DNA from: Macrocybe gigantea | Lineage: Eukaryota > Basidiomycota > Agaricomycetes > Agaricales > Callistosporiaceae | Length of the DNA stretch: 64,000 bases | NCBI GenBank assembly: GCA_011319805.1 | Contig: SJRY01000022.1 | Span: forward strand, 1-64,000 | Direction: 5' to 3' | Shown here: positions 12,215 through 23,250 of the stretch, one piece after another | Numbering within the stretch: the first letter of the stretch is position 1 | How the letters are laid out: the number at the start of each line of letters is the position of its first letter | The notes under the pieces: model-generated | The model's input: only the letters and a program-made list of their open reading frames with translations | Database searches by the model: none | Told to the model about the DNA's origin: nothing | Made by a program: the position numbers and the translations under genes

Positions 12215-15200
12215 CTAGTTCTTTTGGCGCTCATCCTTGCCTATGACTTTTTGGTACCGACGTTGCTGCCACGCCTGCCAAGCCGTGTCCAGGCGATCTT
12301 CGACTTCGCTCAGGTCCGACATCCAGCCGGTAAGGGTCCTCTTCCTTGGGAGCGTTTTCATTTGCTGACCTCGTGGGCAGACCCAGACCTCATCAGCCAT
12401 GTGGTCGAACAAGACCTTCAGCGATTGGGTCTGATGGAAGCAGGTGCGTACTACCTTTTTTGGTGTGGGTCGCGGCGGGAGTTGACGTTGTCCTTTTTCT
12501 AGGGATGGCGCCTCAGGGTTCTCACAATGAAATTTTGCGACCGCATCTGGCGCATCTCCATTAACATTTTCGGTGGGTTCCCAGGTGGTGTCTTCGAGAG
12601 GGTATCCCTTCCAATGTATTCTATACTGTAACTTTCCTTGGTTCCATCGAGAATTTATCACAGCTTCTATTTCATATTGTTTTTCTCCTTCCACAATGAT
12701 GGGAGGAGGCCGTTTAAGAATCATTACTGCTTTTTGTCGCAGAAATGCTGGTGCCGTGTATGGGGTGAGTTCAGACTCGTTTCGGACGGGGTGAATTCGC
12801 CAATGTTCCGGTAGCTCGAGTTCATATGCCGATTCTCTGATTCGTTATTTGACTTTGAAAGGACCAAACCATTTGTCGTTAAGTTTATTGGTCGGCCGGT
12901 CGGTTGTGATGTTTGTTCCTTCCAGCCAGACCTGATCGCCTTCATGATACTCTCGGGCGGGCTTCTGTTTCCGGTCGTAGGTCCATTTCATTGTTTCAGC
13001 GGCTTTTTTCAAGGAGGTTTCAGCCTTGGTATGAATTTCCTTCATCATCTCGGCGAATTCCTCAGCAGTCTGTGATTTAGCATTACGCTTTGGAGGTTCT
13101 TTTCCAGTGTATGGATGTCGCCTGTGGTTTAAGTAAAACGGGGAGTATCTGGTCACCGAGTGAATTCGATTGTTGTAGGAGAATTCGGCCATAGGTAGCC
13201 AATCTGCCCAGTCATTTTGCCGATAGTTTATGAAGAGTTTCAGGTATTGTTCTAATTCCTGATTAACTCGTTCTGTCTGTCCATCGGTCTGTGGATGATA
13301 CGGCGTCAAGGGGCTCCTTTAATTCCCAAAAGCGTGTAGAGGTCCGTCATGAACGTGGAGACAAATTGTCCTCCTCTGTCGCTGATGACTTTCTTCGGGA
13401 GTCCGTAACTCGAGAATACGGTGTCGCGTAGGTTACGAGTGACTCCTTCTGCTGTGATTTCCATATTGACTGGTATAAACTTGGCTCCTTTTGTGAACCG
13501 GTCTACCATCACCATTATGCCATTGAATCCATGAGATTCAGGGAGTGGTCCGATGAGATCGACGGATATGATCTCCCATGGTTCCTTCGGTACTTCATTC
13601 GGGTGAAGTGGGGCGTGTTTCCGATCTCTGATGATCTTCGTTCGTTGGCATTTGTCACATCCTTTGACATACGCCTTGACGTCATTCATCATTTTGGGCC
13701 ACCAGAAGTTGCGCGTGATTAGCTCATGTGTCTTTGTCTGTCCTGGGTGTCCCGAGATCTGATCCGAATGATAGATTTCGATGATCTGTTCCCTTATCTT
13801 TTGGCTCTTGGGAACATAGTACCGTTTCAGCCATGTAACGATTCGGTCGTTTTCCTCCCAGCTGTGTTCGCCTTCGTCAAGACGTTTCTGGATCTCAGGC
13901 TCTCTTTGTTTCCAAGCCCTTTTGATTTGGTCCAGAATGTCCTGAAATTCCGGTGTCGGCGTGATCTTCGCCATGAAAATCCAGTGAAAATTCTCTGGCT
14001 TTAGGAGTACGACGTTTTCATTATTGTTCTCCCCCTTCTCATGGTCTGGTCATCTCGACAGACTGTCTGCCTTAGTCATTGACTTCCCAGGTTTGTGCTC
14101 CAGAACGAAATCGTAGTCCTGAAGTTCCGAGATCCAGTGAGCTTGCCAGCGATTCAGCTTCTGAGGCTTCTGGAAATATTCGAGATTTTTATGATCTGTC
14201 CAAATCTTGAATTTCTGTTTAGCGCCACAGAGGTATTGGTGCCATTCCTCAAGTCCGGTCATAACCGCGAGCATCTCTTTGTCATAGATCTCGTAGTTTC
14301 GTTCTGTCGGGTTTAATGACTTTGACATGAAAGCCACCAGTCTCCAGGTACCATTGGATTGTTTCTGTGAAAGGACGCTTCCGATTGTGTAATTTGAGGC
14401 ATCGACTTCCATTTGGAACTTTCCGTCATCTCAGGGCATAGAAATGATCGGCGCTGAGCTGATCTGATTTTTTAACCCATCGAATGCATCGTCTTGGGCC
14501 TTTTCCCATGTCCAGTTGGCTTTTCCGGTTAGCTCCATCAAAGGTTTTGCTATTTTTGCGAATCCCTTGATGAAGCGCCGGTAGAAGTTACAAAAGCCTA
14601 AGAATTGCTGGACGTCCCTTTTACAGGTGGGTTTCGGCCATCCTTTGACACCTTCGACCTTAACGGGATCCATCTTAATGCTGTTTTCCGAGACAATCAT
14701 TCCAAGGTACTCTACTTCCAGTTGATGAAACGAGCATTTCTCAGGTTTTAGGTAAAGCTTATTGTTCTTTAGCTTTTCCAGCATGCATTGAACGAGTCGT
14801 CTGTGTTCATTCAGATCTTTATTGAAGATAAGAATGTCATCCATGTAGATTACTATGTGTCCCTGATCGATTTCGTCTTTGAAGATCGTATTCATCATTG
14901 TTTGGAAAGTAGCCAGTGAGTTTGTCAGTCCGAAGAACATAACCAGGGGTTCGAACATTCCCCGGTTTGTCCGAAATGTGGCTTTCCATTCATCACCTTC
15001 TTTCATGTGGACGTTGTTATATCCCCATCGGATGTCAAGCTTCGTAAAGAACTTCGCTCCCTTTAGTTTGTCAATTAACTCTTGGATTAGGGGGAGCGGG
15101 TACTTGTTCTTTATCGTCATGTTGTTCAACTTCTGATAGTCTTGTACAGATCATAGGGATCTGTCCTTCTTTTTCACGAAGAAGAAAGGCGAGGCCATTG

Positions 15201-15339
15201 GTGACCTCGATGGTCTGATTTGTCCGGTGTTTAGATTTTCATCTAAAAAGGCATCCAGCTGTTTCTGTTCATCCAGCATCAGGGGTAGACCTTGCAATCC
15301 TGGAGTTTAGCTCCTGGGATGAGTTCGATTGCATGGTCC
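12215..15339 (-). pseudogene. element B pol remnant: RT, RNase H, integrase, chromodomain
   Basis: Read on minus from 15339, the sequence opens inside the RT N-terminal region (DHAIELIPGA, then [19 protein letters not shown]). RT follows with the catalytic YMDDILIF and the fingers/palm region KLDIRWGYNNVHMKEGDEWK. Next come RNase H (EVDASNYTIGSVLSQ and KADSLSR), integrase with an HHCC zinc finger (ending CDKCQR) and the core motifs VDLIGPLP, SDRGGQF and HPQTDGQTERVNQE. A chromodomain (YRIHWKGYPLEDTTWEP) lies near the end, which places the element among the chromoviruses. It is dead: at least one stop in early RT (TGA near 15150), frame changes around 14420 and 13310, and a stop before the C-terminal part near 12845. 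The protease and the RT start are missing. Confidence 0.88.
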
Positions 15340-15659
15340 TGTTACAGACGCCGCCCAAAGGACTATTCATTTTCTTATCTTATCTTTCCCACATCCCTTA
15401 TCTCCCCCATCATGCTGCGCAGCGCGCAGCCATCGAGTCATCTCACTTCCCTAGTCATCCTGAGTCATCTCCTTCCAGTCTTACTCATCCGCAGTCCACA
15501 GCATTGCGCAGCCCATGGTCCGTGCTCGAGTACTGTAGTGTATATAAGGACTCCCAGATGTACCAGTAACGCTAGGCTTAATATTCCTTTTGCCATCATC
15601 TCAAGACCACTCTCGCACTTAGTCTGCCCGAGTCCTTCTGAGATTCGTCTAGCCTAACA
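15340..15659 (+). repeat. element A 5' LTR
   Basis: The 320-base LTR starts TGTTACAGACG and ends GCCTAACA. A TATA box (TATATAAGG, from about 15539) lies 33 bases before AGGCTTAATAT (15574-15584). That spacing fits this motif being the 5' end of the transcript. Confidence 0.92.
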
Positions 15660-15661
15660 AG

Positions 15662-15672
15662 ATATTAAGCCT
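15662..15672 (+). other. element A primer-binding site, self-priming type
   Basis: ATATTAAGCCT begins two bases after the LTR and is the exact reverse complement of AGGCTTAATAT at 15574-15584, the predicted first 11 bases of the mRNA. In Tf1 the first 11 nt of the transcript fold back on such a site and prime minus-strand synthesis. There is no TGG tRNA-type site here. The same motif follows the LTR of element D at 52449-52459. Confidence 0.75.
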
Positions 15673-15704
15673 CGTCGAGACTCGCTCAGACTCACACACA
15701 CACC

Positions 15705-17482
15705 ACGTCACGCTTTATCAAAGACTTGATCAACATTCGACGACAAGCGGTCGCCGACCCAGCGAGCACTAGCACGAGCGACGAGAGCACTTGGCTCAGA
15801 GAAGTAGACCAGACATTGCAGTCCACGCCATTCGCAGAGACAGTCCACGCCACCCGCAGAGACACTAGCAATCCAAACAAACGAAAGAGAGAGCGCACAC
15901 CTACACCAAGTAGCGACGACGAAGAACAGGCATTTCTGAGAGAGTTTGCCTTCACCACCACAGACGAGCCCGCTGAAATCCTCAGCAAAGGAGCAGCACA
16001 ACTCATTGCAGAACTCTTCCTAGAGGAGAATACGGGATAAGCCCAGAAGAGCTGTGGTCAGACCAGAATCTTCTTGCCGAAGAAGAGGACGAACCCATCC
16101 GCAAGAAAACGAGAGAAGAACGAACACAAGCCCGAGATTTTAGGCGACAACAGATCGAGAACTATAATCGCCGAACACAGGAGGAAGACATACTGATACA
16201 GAGAGGGCACGACGCACAGAGCGTACGACAGAACCAACGAGAACGACACCAGAGTCAAGGACACACAGGAACGAAACCGCCAAACCCCTTCAGAGGACCA
16301 ATCCGCCGAAGCACTGCATAAGGAGAGAATCGCACCACCGTGGCGAAAGTAAGCAACAGTGACTGGGATGAATACTATCGGTGGAGGGAGCGAAAAGGAC
16401 TACCAAAGACAACCGGACCAACCGCCGCAGAGTGGGCCGATTTTGAACAAGCTTGTAGAATCGCAGGAGTCGACCTAGACTACTGGAAAGAACAGAGAGA
16501 GGAGCGAAGACAGAAACAGCTCCAAGAACAGCAAGCCCAAGTACAAGCACAGCAGACCCAAGAACAACAGATCCAGGAACAGGAAGACCAAGACCAAGAG
16601 AACGACGAAGAAAACCCCCAAAGGATGACGACAGAATACAAGGGAATCATCGCCGACCCGAAATCCTTTACAGGAGATCGAACGTCCTTCGATATTTGGT
16701 GGAGAAAGATGAAACTCTACATAACCGCACATGGAGACCTCACGGATACACAGAAGATTGGAGCGGTCCTGTCTAGAATGACCGACGGACCCGGAGCCCA
16801 TTGGGCATCAAAGAAGATCGACACCACTACAAACCAAAGCACATGGGCCGACTTCATAACCGAGATAGAGACACGATTCAGCAATGTCATGTCGCCATCA
16901 CAAGCAGGAAGCAAACTATTCAACATCAGACAGGGAAACCGACCCATCGACAAATTTCTGGATGAATTCGTAGACCTCGCAGGGAAAGCAGGAATGACAG
17001 GAACAGCCCCTCGTTTCCTACTCGAGAAGAGCTTAAACCGAAGGACAGCAGAAGCTGTACACTCGATCTCCACACTTCCAACAGATGGAGATGAATATAT
17101 CAAGACAGTTCGAGCGATTGGACGAAACATCGATGAACACAGAAATGTGATGAGAGGAGAATTCACAAGCAATCAGCGCAAGGCCGGAAATCCAAGCCGA
17201 GGAGCAGGACAGGCCATGGAAGTCGACAAAGTACGAAGCAACAACTGCTTCAACTGCAATAAACCAGGACACATCTCACGAAACTGCCCGGAACCACGAA
17301 AAGGAGCAGCAAATGTCACATGTTTCAACTGTGGCTTAAAGGGACACTATGCACGGAACTGCAAGAAGAAGAAGAAAGGAAAATCCCAGGTCAGAGAAGT
17401 AAAAGAAGAAGAAGGAGAGGACGAAGAAGACAAGGATGAAGAAAGCTCTGACAAAGAGGGTTTTGCCGAAGGGTCCAACTAA
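15705..17482 (+). pseudogene. element A gag, start codon lost and frameshifted
   Basis: The position that is ATG in elements D and E is ACG here (15705-15707). The frame then runs to 16040, where one base is missing relative to D near 16023. It resumes at 16340 and ends at 17482. The N-terminal part is hydrophilic. Next come a Gln-rich stretch (near 16500-16590), a retrotransposon gag core (SFDIWWRKMKLYITAHGDL onward) and two CX2CX4HX4C zinc knuckles ([14 protein letters not shown] and [14 protein letters not shown]), then a Lys/Glu-rich tail. The product would be the capsid/nucleocapsid of the particle. Confidence 0.85.
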
Positions 17483-17672
17483 GAGGTGCTAAATCGCGAC
17501 CCATACAACTGAAACAGACTCGCTTCATACTGGATGTAGATCATCCCATACTCTGAAATACACCATTCCCAAGCGATCTGAAGCACCAAGGAAAACCATC
17601 CAAGGAGACAAACCACCAAAGAGGAAAGAGCTCGCAGTACCAGCGAAGATACGAACGCGAAAAGGAATCACA

Positions 17673-20600
17673 ATGATAACACCGAAGTCGATAGCGGAGC
17701 AGATAGGACCTGCATCAACACCATGATAGTAGCGAAAACAGGACTGAAGACACGACGAATCAAGAAGATTCCCATCATAAATGCAGACGGATCACCCAAT
17801 CGCCAGAAAACAGCAGACCGAGTAGCAGAGGTCCACATTGACATTAAAGGACACAAGGAGCACATGGAAGCCATCATACTTGACATCGGAAAAACCGACA
17901 TGCTACTAGGACATGACTGGCTTGTCTACCACAACCCAACAATCAAATGGAGGACAGGAGAAGTTGTCTTCGACAGATGCCCTAAAACGTGCAAAATAAA
18001 CCACCAGACGATTAAGATACAGAAGGTGGCTGAACCAGCGAAAACCACAGCCAGCGACAAGACAGGAACCCAGATACCCCCATATCTGATCAGATTCAAA
18101 CACCTCTTCAAGGAGAAGAACTTTGATCGCTTACCAGACCACAAAGAATGGGACCATGAAATAAACTTAACGAAGGATGCACCCAAAACGATACCGAGCA
18201 AGGTCTACCCGATGACACAGAAAGAGCTAGAGGAACTAGATGCCTTCGTCGAAGAAGGATTACGAACAGGAAAAATACGCCCATCGAAATCACCTTACGC
18301 AGCACCCTGCTTCTTTCGCAATAAGAAGGATGGAAGCAAGCGACTCATCCAAGACTACCGGGAAATAAACAAATATACGGTCAAGGACAAGTTTCCACTA
18401 CCACGCATCAGCGAGCTCCTCGACGTACTACAAGGAGCAAAGTACTTTAGCAAGATCGATATTATCTGGGGTACAATAACGTGCGCATCCGGAAAGGGGA
18501 CGAATGGAAGGCAGCCTTCCTAACAGCAAGAGGACTCTTCGAACCGACAGTCATGTATTTTGGGCAGTGCAACGCACCAGGCACTTTTAGCCGAATGATG
18601 GCGAGCCTCTTCCAAGACCAAATACGAAGAAGAGTGTGCATAATCTATATGGATGACATTATAATCATCGGACGAACACGAGAGGAACTCCAAAAGAACA
18701 CCATAGAAGTCATGGAAATACTGAACAAGAACGACCTATTCATCAAAGGACCGAAATGCGTCTGGGAATCATCGAAAGTCCCAGTACTAGGATACATCGT
18801 AGGAGAAGGGAAGGTAGAAATGGAACCAGAAAAGATCACAGCCGTACAATCCTGGCCAACCCCAAAGACGAAGAAAGAACTACAAAAGTTCTTGGGATTC
18901 ACGAACTTTTACCGACGATTCATCAAGGGATATGCAAAGGTCGCTAAACCCCTGACAGAGTTGACTGGAAACAAAACATTCCAGTGGACAGACAAGCAAC
19001 AAGGCGCTTTCAAAGAACTGATCCAACATATAACCTCAGCACCCATTCTAGCACTACCACAGACAGAAGGAAAATTCCGAGTCGAAACGGACGCCTCAGG
19101 ATATGCCATTGGAGCGGTACTATCACAACAGCAGAAAGGACTATGGCATCCGATTGCATTCATTTCGAGATGCATGACCCCAGCAGAGCAAAACTACGAA
19201 ATCTACGACAAGGAACTTCTTGCGATAATGGTCGCACTAAAGACATGGAGACAATACCTCCTCGAAGCTCGAGAGAAGTTCGAAATATTGACGGATCACA
19301 AGAACCTATCATACTTCCGAAAGCCGCAGCGACTCAATTCGAGACAGATTGGCTGGTACCTGAAATTACAGGAATACGACTACGAACTACGACACGTACC
19401 AGGAAAGGCGAATGGAAAAGCGGATGTCCTGTCACGAATGGCAATATATGAAGAAAACCTAGCAGAGAAGGACGACATACAAATGATCAAAGAAGCAGCA
19501 TTCATTCGACATCTGGAAGAGAATAATGAACGAGACTTCGAATTTATGATGTTCGAGGACGAACACCCACAGAAAGAAGAAGCAGAAAATAACGAAACAA
19601 TACAAACAAGAGGAATCACAATGATCGAATCCTCAAGGATAGAACAAATTCGACAATGCACACGAAGGGAGACAATCGTAACAACAGGACTGAAGGAAAA
19701 ACCACACTGGTTCACAGAAGACGACCACATCGTATACGTAGGAGGAAAAATCTACATTCCTCCAGACAACAAACTGAAGGAAAACATTATGTTTGAACAC
19801 CACGACACACCCATCGGAGGACACCCAGGGCAATACCGCATGCACGAGCTCATAAGCCGCACCTATTGGTGGCCATCAATGCTAACAGACATCAAGAAGT
19901 ATGTCAATGGATGCGAAACATGTCAGCGAAACAAAATCATCTGACAAAAGAAACATGCACCCCTGCACCCGCACGAAGTCCCACAGCAACCATGGGAAGA
20001 TATCGGAGTAGATCTCATAGGACTGCTATCCAGCTCGAATGGCTTTAATGCCATCGCCGCAGTCACAGACTGCCTGACCAAGATGATCCACCTAGTTCCC
20101 ACAAAGACCGAACTCACAGCAGAAGGTCTTGCACAACTATACCGAGACAATGTGTGGCGGCTTCATGGAATCCCACGAAAGATCATCAGTGATCGAGGAC
20201 CCCAGTTCACAGCACGATTCATGACAGCACTTCTAAAATTACTCGGAACAAAGCAAAATCTATCAACGGCCTATCACCCACAGACAGATGGACAGGCGGA
20301 GCGATCCCACCAAGAAACGGAAGCCTTCCTCAGAAGCTTCACAAACAACTTACAGGATGATTGGGCAGAATGGATAGCAATCGCAGAGTACCAATACAAT
20401 GACAAAGCACACCAGGGAACGAAGGAGACACCATTCTACCTCAACTATGGAATGCACCCCTGGAAGGGAGAGCCACAGACGACAGAAGGGAATAACCCCG
20501 CAGCAAAAGACTTCGTCAAAAGAATGAACCAAATACGAAAGGAAGCAAATGCCGCGCTGCAATATGCACAAACACGAGCCAAAGACAATTACAATGCGAG

Positions 20601-21102
20601 ACGAAAACCCGCCCGTGAATACAAGAAAGGAGATAGAGTATGGCTAGAAGCCACCAATATCACAGTCAATCGACCATCAAAGAAGTTATCGGCACTCCGA
20701 TATGGACCATTCAAGGTGGTTGAAAAGAAAGGAGCCTTGGCATATCGCCTGGAACTCCCAGCATCATGGCAGCTGATACACCCCGTGTTCAATGAAACAC
20801 TGCTCATGCCTTACAAAGGACCCCGTTTCAAGATACAAGAGCGACCATCACCACCACCCCCTGAAATCATAAATGATGAAGAAGAGTACGAGATAGAAGA
20901 GATCCTAAAAAGGAAGAAACAAGGGAGGGGAACACTATTCCTGGTCAAATGGAAAGGATATGGACACGAAGAGAACACATGGATCAAAGAGAAGAAACTG
21001 GGGAATGCGCAGCAAGCTCTAGACCACTTCCTAAAGAAGACTGTGAACCAGGATAAAAGGATCACGACAAGAGGGAAGAAGACTAAAAATCGCACTTCAT
21101 GA
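17673..21102 (+). pseudogene. element A pol: protease, RT, RNase H, integrase, chromodomain
   Basis: Domains in order are an aspartic protease (the region read VDSGAD in element D, then MLLGHDWL), RT (SKSPYAAPCFF, YMDDIIIIG), RNase H (ETDASGYAIGAVLSQ, KADVLSRMA), integrase (HHCC finger ending CETCQRNKI, then VDLIG, SDRGPQF and HPQTDGQAERSHQE) and a C-terminal chromodomain (LFLVKWKGYGHEENTW). Breaks seen by comparison with element D are a missing base near the protease active site (17680-17690), a missing A at about 18473, and TGA in place of CGA at 19942-19944 after the integrase zinc finger. The stop at 21100-21102 overlaps the start of the next ORF by ATGA. Confidence 0.9.
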
Positions 21103-21497
21103 CCACCAATGCCCCTATCAGCATCGACAGCAGCGAGGGCAGCCGCACACCTACCCCCAACCGCCCAAGCAACCTCGAGAATCTGGCAAGGATTCTCAAC
21201 GCTAGCGACTACATGGACCCCCTCGCCATCACACTTGGCGCATATATGCACTATGTTATGACCGTCCGCACACACCTCTGGACCGGGTGAACCCCTGATG
21301 GGACCGGCCCCACTGCAGCTGAACGTATCGCACTTCGCGAGGCAATGGAAATGCTTCGCACAGAAAACTGGCGACTTAAACTCCTCGCCACCACACTCCA
21401 TCACATCCGCGCCTATAATGAAGAGCTCATTCATACATGGGCCCCGCGTGCCGCGACCGCCTGGGAGACCAATACTGGGTGGGGACAGCTGGACTAA
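21099..21497 (+). pseudogene. element A third ORF after pol, unknown product
   Basis: An open frame of 132 codons starts in an ATGA overlap with the pol stop and ends just before the polypurine tract. It begins MTTNAPISIDSSEGS. One TGA lies at 21288-21290 (codon 64, probably from CGA). The second half is helical and leucine-rich (AAERIALREAMEMLRTENW, then LKLLATTLHHIRAYNEELI), suggesting a coiled coil. No membrane segment or env-like feature is seen. The place between pol and 3' LTR is where extra genes of LTR elements lie. The family is not recognised, and no copy survives in D or E for comparison because both lack this region. Confidence 0.55.
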
Positions 21498-21517
21498 GGT
21501 TTTTCGCGAGGACGCGA

Positions 21518-21534
21518 ATCTAAAGAGAGGGTGA
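21518..21534 (+). other. element A polypurine tract
   Basis: ATCTAAAGAGAGGGTGA directly precedes the 3' LTR at 21535. An inverted copy of the same tract lies at 52084-52100 beside the LTR at 51765-52083. Confidence 0.7.
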
Positions 21535-21854
21535 TGTTACGGACGCCGTCCAAAGGACTATTCATTTTCTTATCTTATCTTTCCCACATCCCTTATCTCC
21601 CCCATCATGCTGCGCAGCACACAGCCATCGAGTCATCCCACTTCCCTAGTCATCCTGAGTCATCTCCTTCCAGTCTTACTCATCCGCAGTCCACAGCATT
21701 GCGCAGCCCATGGTCCGTGCTCGAGTATTGTAATGTATATAAGGACTCCCAGATGTACCAGTAGCACTAGGCTTAATATTCCTTTTGCCATCATCTCAAG
21801 ACCACTCTCGCACTTAGTCTGCCTGAGTCCTTCTGAGATTCGTCTAGCCTAACA
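21535..21854 (+). repeat. element A 3' LTR
   Basis: The 320-base LTR matches 15340-15659 with about 10 differences, all transitions (for example TACAGACG versus TACGGACG, and GCGCGCAG versus GCACACAG). It ends CCTAACA at 21854. Confidence 0.92.
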
Positions 21855-22760
21855 GAACACCTCCTAGTTCGATAATGTGTCATCTGAGTGCCTGGTCGAG
21901 TCCGTGTTTAAAGATGTCGATGAGGGCAATGTCATTGTATTCCGTCAAGGGAGCCCAGCTCCGGAATTCGACAATGTAGTCCTCAACCAGTCGTCGGCAT
22001 TGCGACAGTTCTTTAATCCGGATTATGGCATCATTCCGTGTCTCCATTGTCATGAAGAACTCGCGGGCCTCCGCCTTGAAGTTCTCCCAGTCCTTGAATG
22101 GTGGGAGGTGTCCAAGGGGATCCGTCCTGACTTCCGGAGTGTTAGCTGTTGCCGGCATAACGATGCGGCTGTGTTCCCAATCATCATAGGTGGAGTGGTT
22201 TCCGAACTCCTGCCTGCGTCCATTTAATTCCGTTTTGAACTCTAGCCACTCTTGCAGCTTTGAGTCCGCCCAGTTCTGTGCACATTCAGCCTTGCCTCCC
22301 GTGATCCATTGCAATGCATAAGTGATCATGTCCCATTTATTGGTGATCTCTTCTTTATCGAAATAGACTTCCATACATCAAAGCCAGCTTCCGATCAGGC
22401 CGGGATCCCCTTTATATGGATCCGGCGGTTCTGATTTCGTTCTCTTGGGCTTCTTGCCAAGTCCAATTCTTCTTTGATCGCATCGACCAAAGTCCGTGTA
22501 GCGTTCTGAACCTGTTCGGCCTGCTGCGGGTTGTTTTGGAGGGTGCCCCAGGCTAAGGCAAGTGCATTTGCGGCGAAGAGGGTGGTAAGGATTATGGTGA
22601 TGAAGGCAAAGAGAGCGGCAACGAATTCCATTATGGGTGTTGTTCGGGGGTTTCCCTTCGTCGGTGAAGTCGGGGGTAGAATTCAAGTTCTGGGGGTCTT
22701 CGTCCCAGATGAAAACAGAAGGGTTGCATCAGGGGAGAGGTTAGGATAATAGTTGGTCCA
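21855..22760 (-). pseudogene. element B gag remnant
   Basis: On the minus strand the frame runs from about 22690 to 21855 and ends at element A. A gag core is recognisable: DPYKGDPGLIGSWL, stop, CMEVYFDKEEITNKWDMI, then GKAECAQNWA, DWENFKAEAREFF and FKHGLDQALR, stop, HIIELGG. Both stops are TGA, at positions where Trp and Arg would be expected. An Arg-poor hydrophobic N-terminal frame (22395-22631) may be an overlapping shadow. The gag C-terminus and zinc knuckle are absent because the sequence is cut by the LTR of element A. Confidence 0.8.
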
Positions 22761-23250
22761 GTACTCATATTCGACCTGGATTGTGCGGTTTCAAAGGTAA
22801 AGGTCTTTTCAGATGAGAGTGTATCTGATGTGTCGTCGGTAAAGGGGGTTATGGTGGATTCTTGTGCAGAAGGAAGCGAGGTTGGAGACGGGGTGATTTT
22901 GTGTAATAGAGTAGTTGATTAGTACCATGCAGGCGGCGCGCGACCGTCGACTCCTGCTTTGGTTGATTCCAAAGAAAAGGGGTGGTGCCTGTTAAACTGC
23001 GGATGGGTTGGCTCAAATCCTCGTCACAACAGGGATGCCCCAAATGGCAGTCAAGGAAGGTTTTGTCGTCAGAGATTCCAGCGGTCTGGCAATCCCTTTC
23101 TCGTTTCAGGTCAACACGCGTTCCTGACAACGAACTTCAGGGGCATGTTTGAGGGGTGGTCGATGGGTGGGGACTGTCCACACGTCCGAGTCCTCCGGTC
23201 TCTCTTGCTTTGGTACGCCCCGGGTCAGCAAACTACCCAGTCAGACACGC
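22761..23250 (-). other. element B 5' gag/leader segment
   Basis: Part of element B between its gag remnant and the inserted element C. No intact frame or motif could be assigned. The last bases before element C are ACGC; the bases after element C are ATGC (37649-37652), possibly a worn target duplication. Confidence 0.5.

Larger units (their letters stand above)
15340..21854 (+). mobile_element. element A: Ty3-type chromovirus, Tf1/sushi-like
   Basis: A 6515-base element with 320-base LTRs at both ends (15340-15659 and 21535-21854, TGTTA...TAACA), a PBS-like motif, gag, pol with a chromodomain, a third small ORF and a polypurine tract. The two LTRs differ at about 10 sites, all transitions. 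The flanks (GGTCC left, GAACA right) do not match. The host element B has lost sequence at this point, so the insertion came with, or was followed by, a deletion. The element is damaged but nearly complete: a lost gag start, frame changes in gag and pol, and single stops. Confidence 0.93.

Noticed and set aside
21099..21497. ORF3 of element A as an env gene
   Set aside because: No signal peptide, membrane segment or glycosylation-rich ectodomain is visible, and it is too short.
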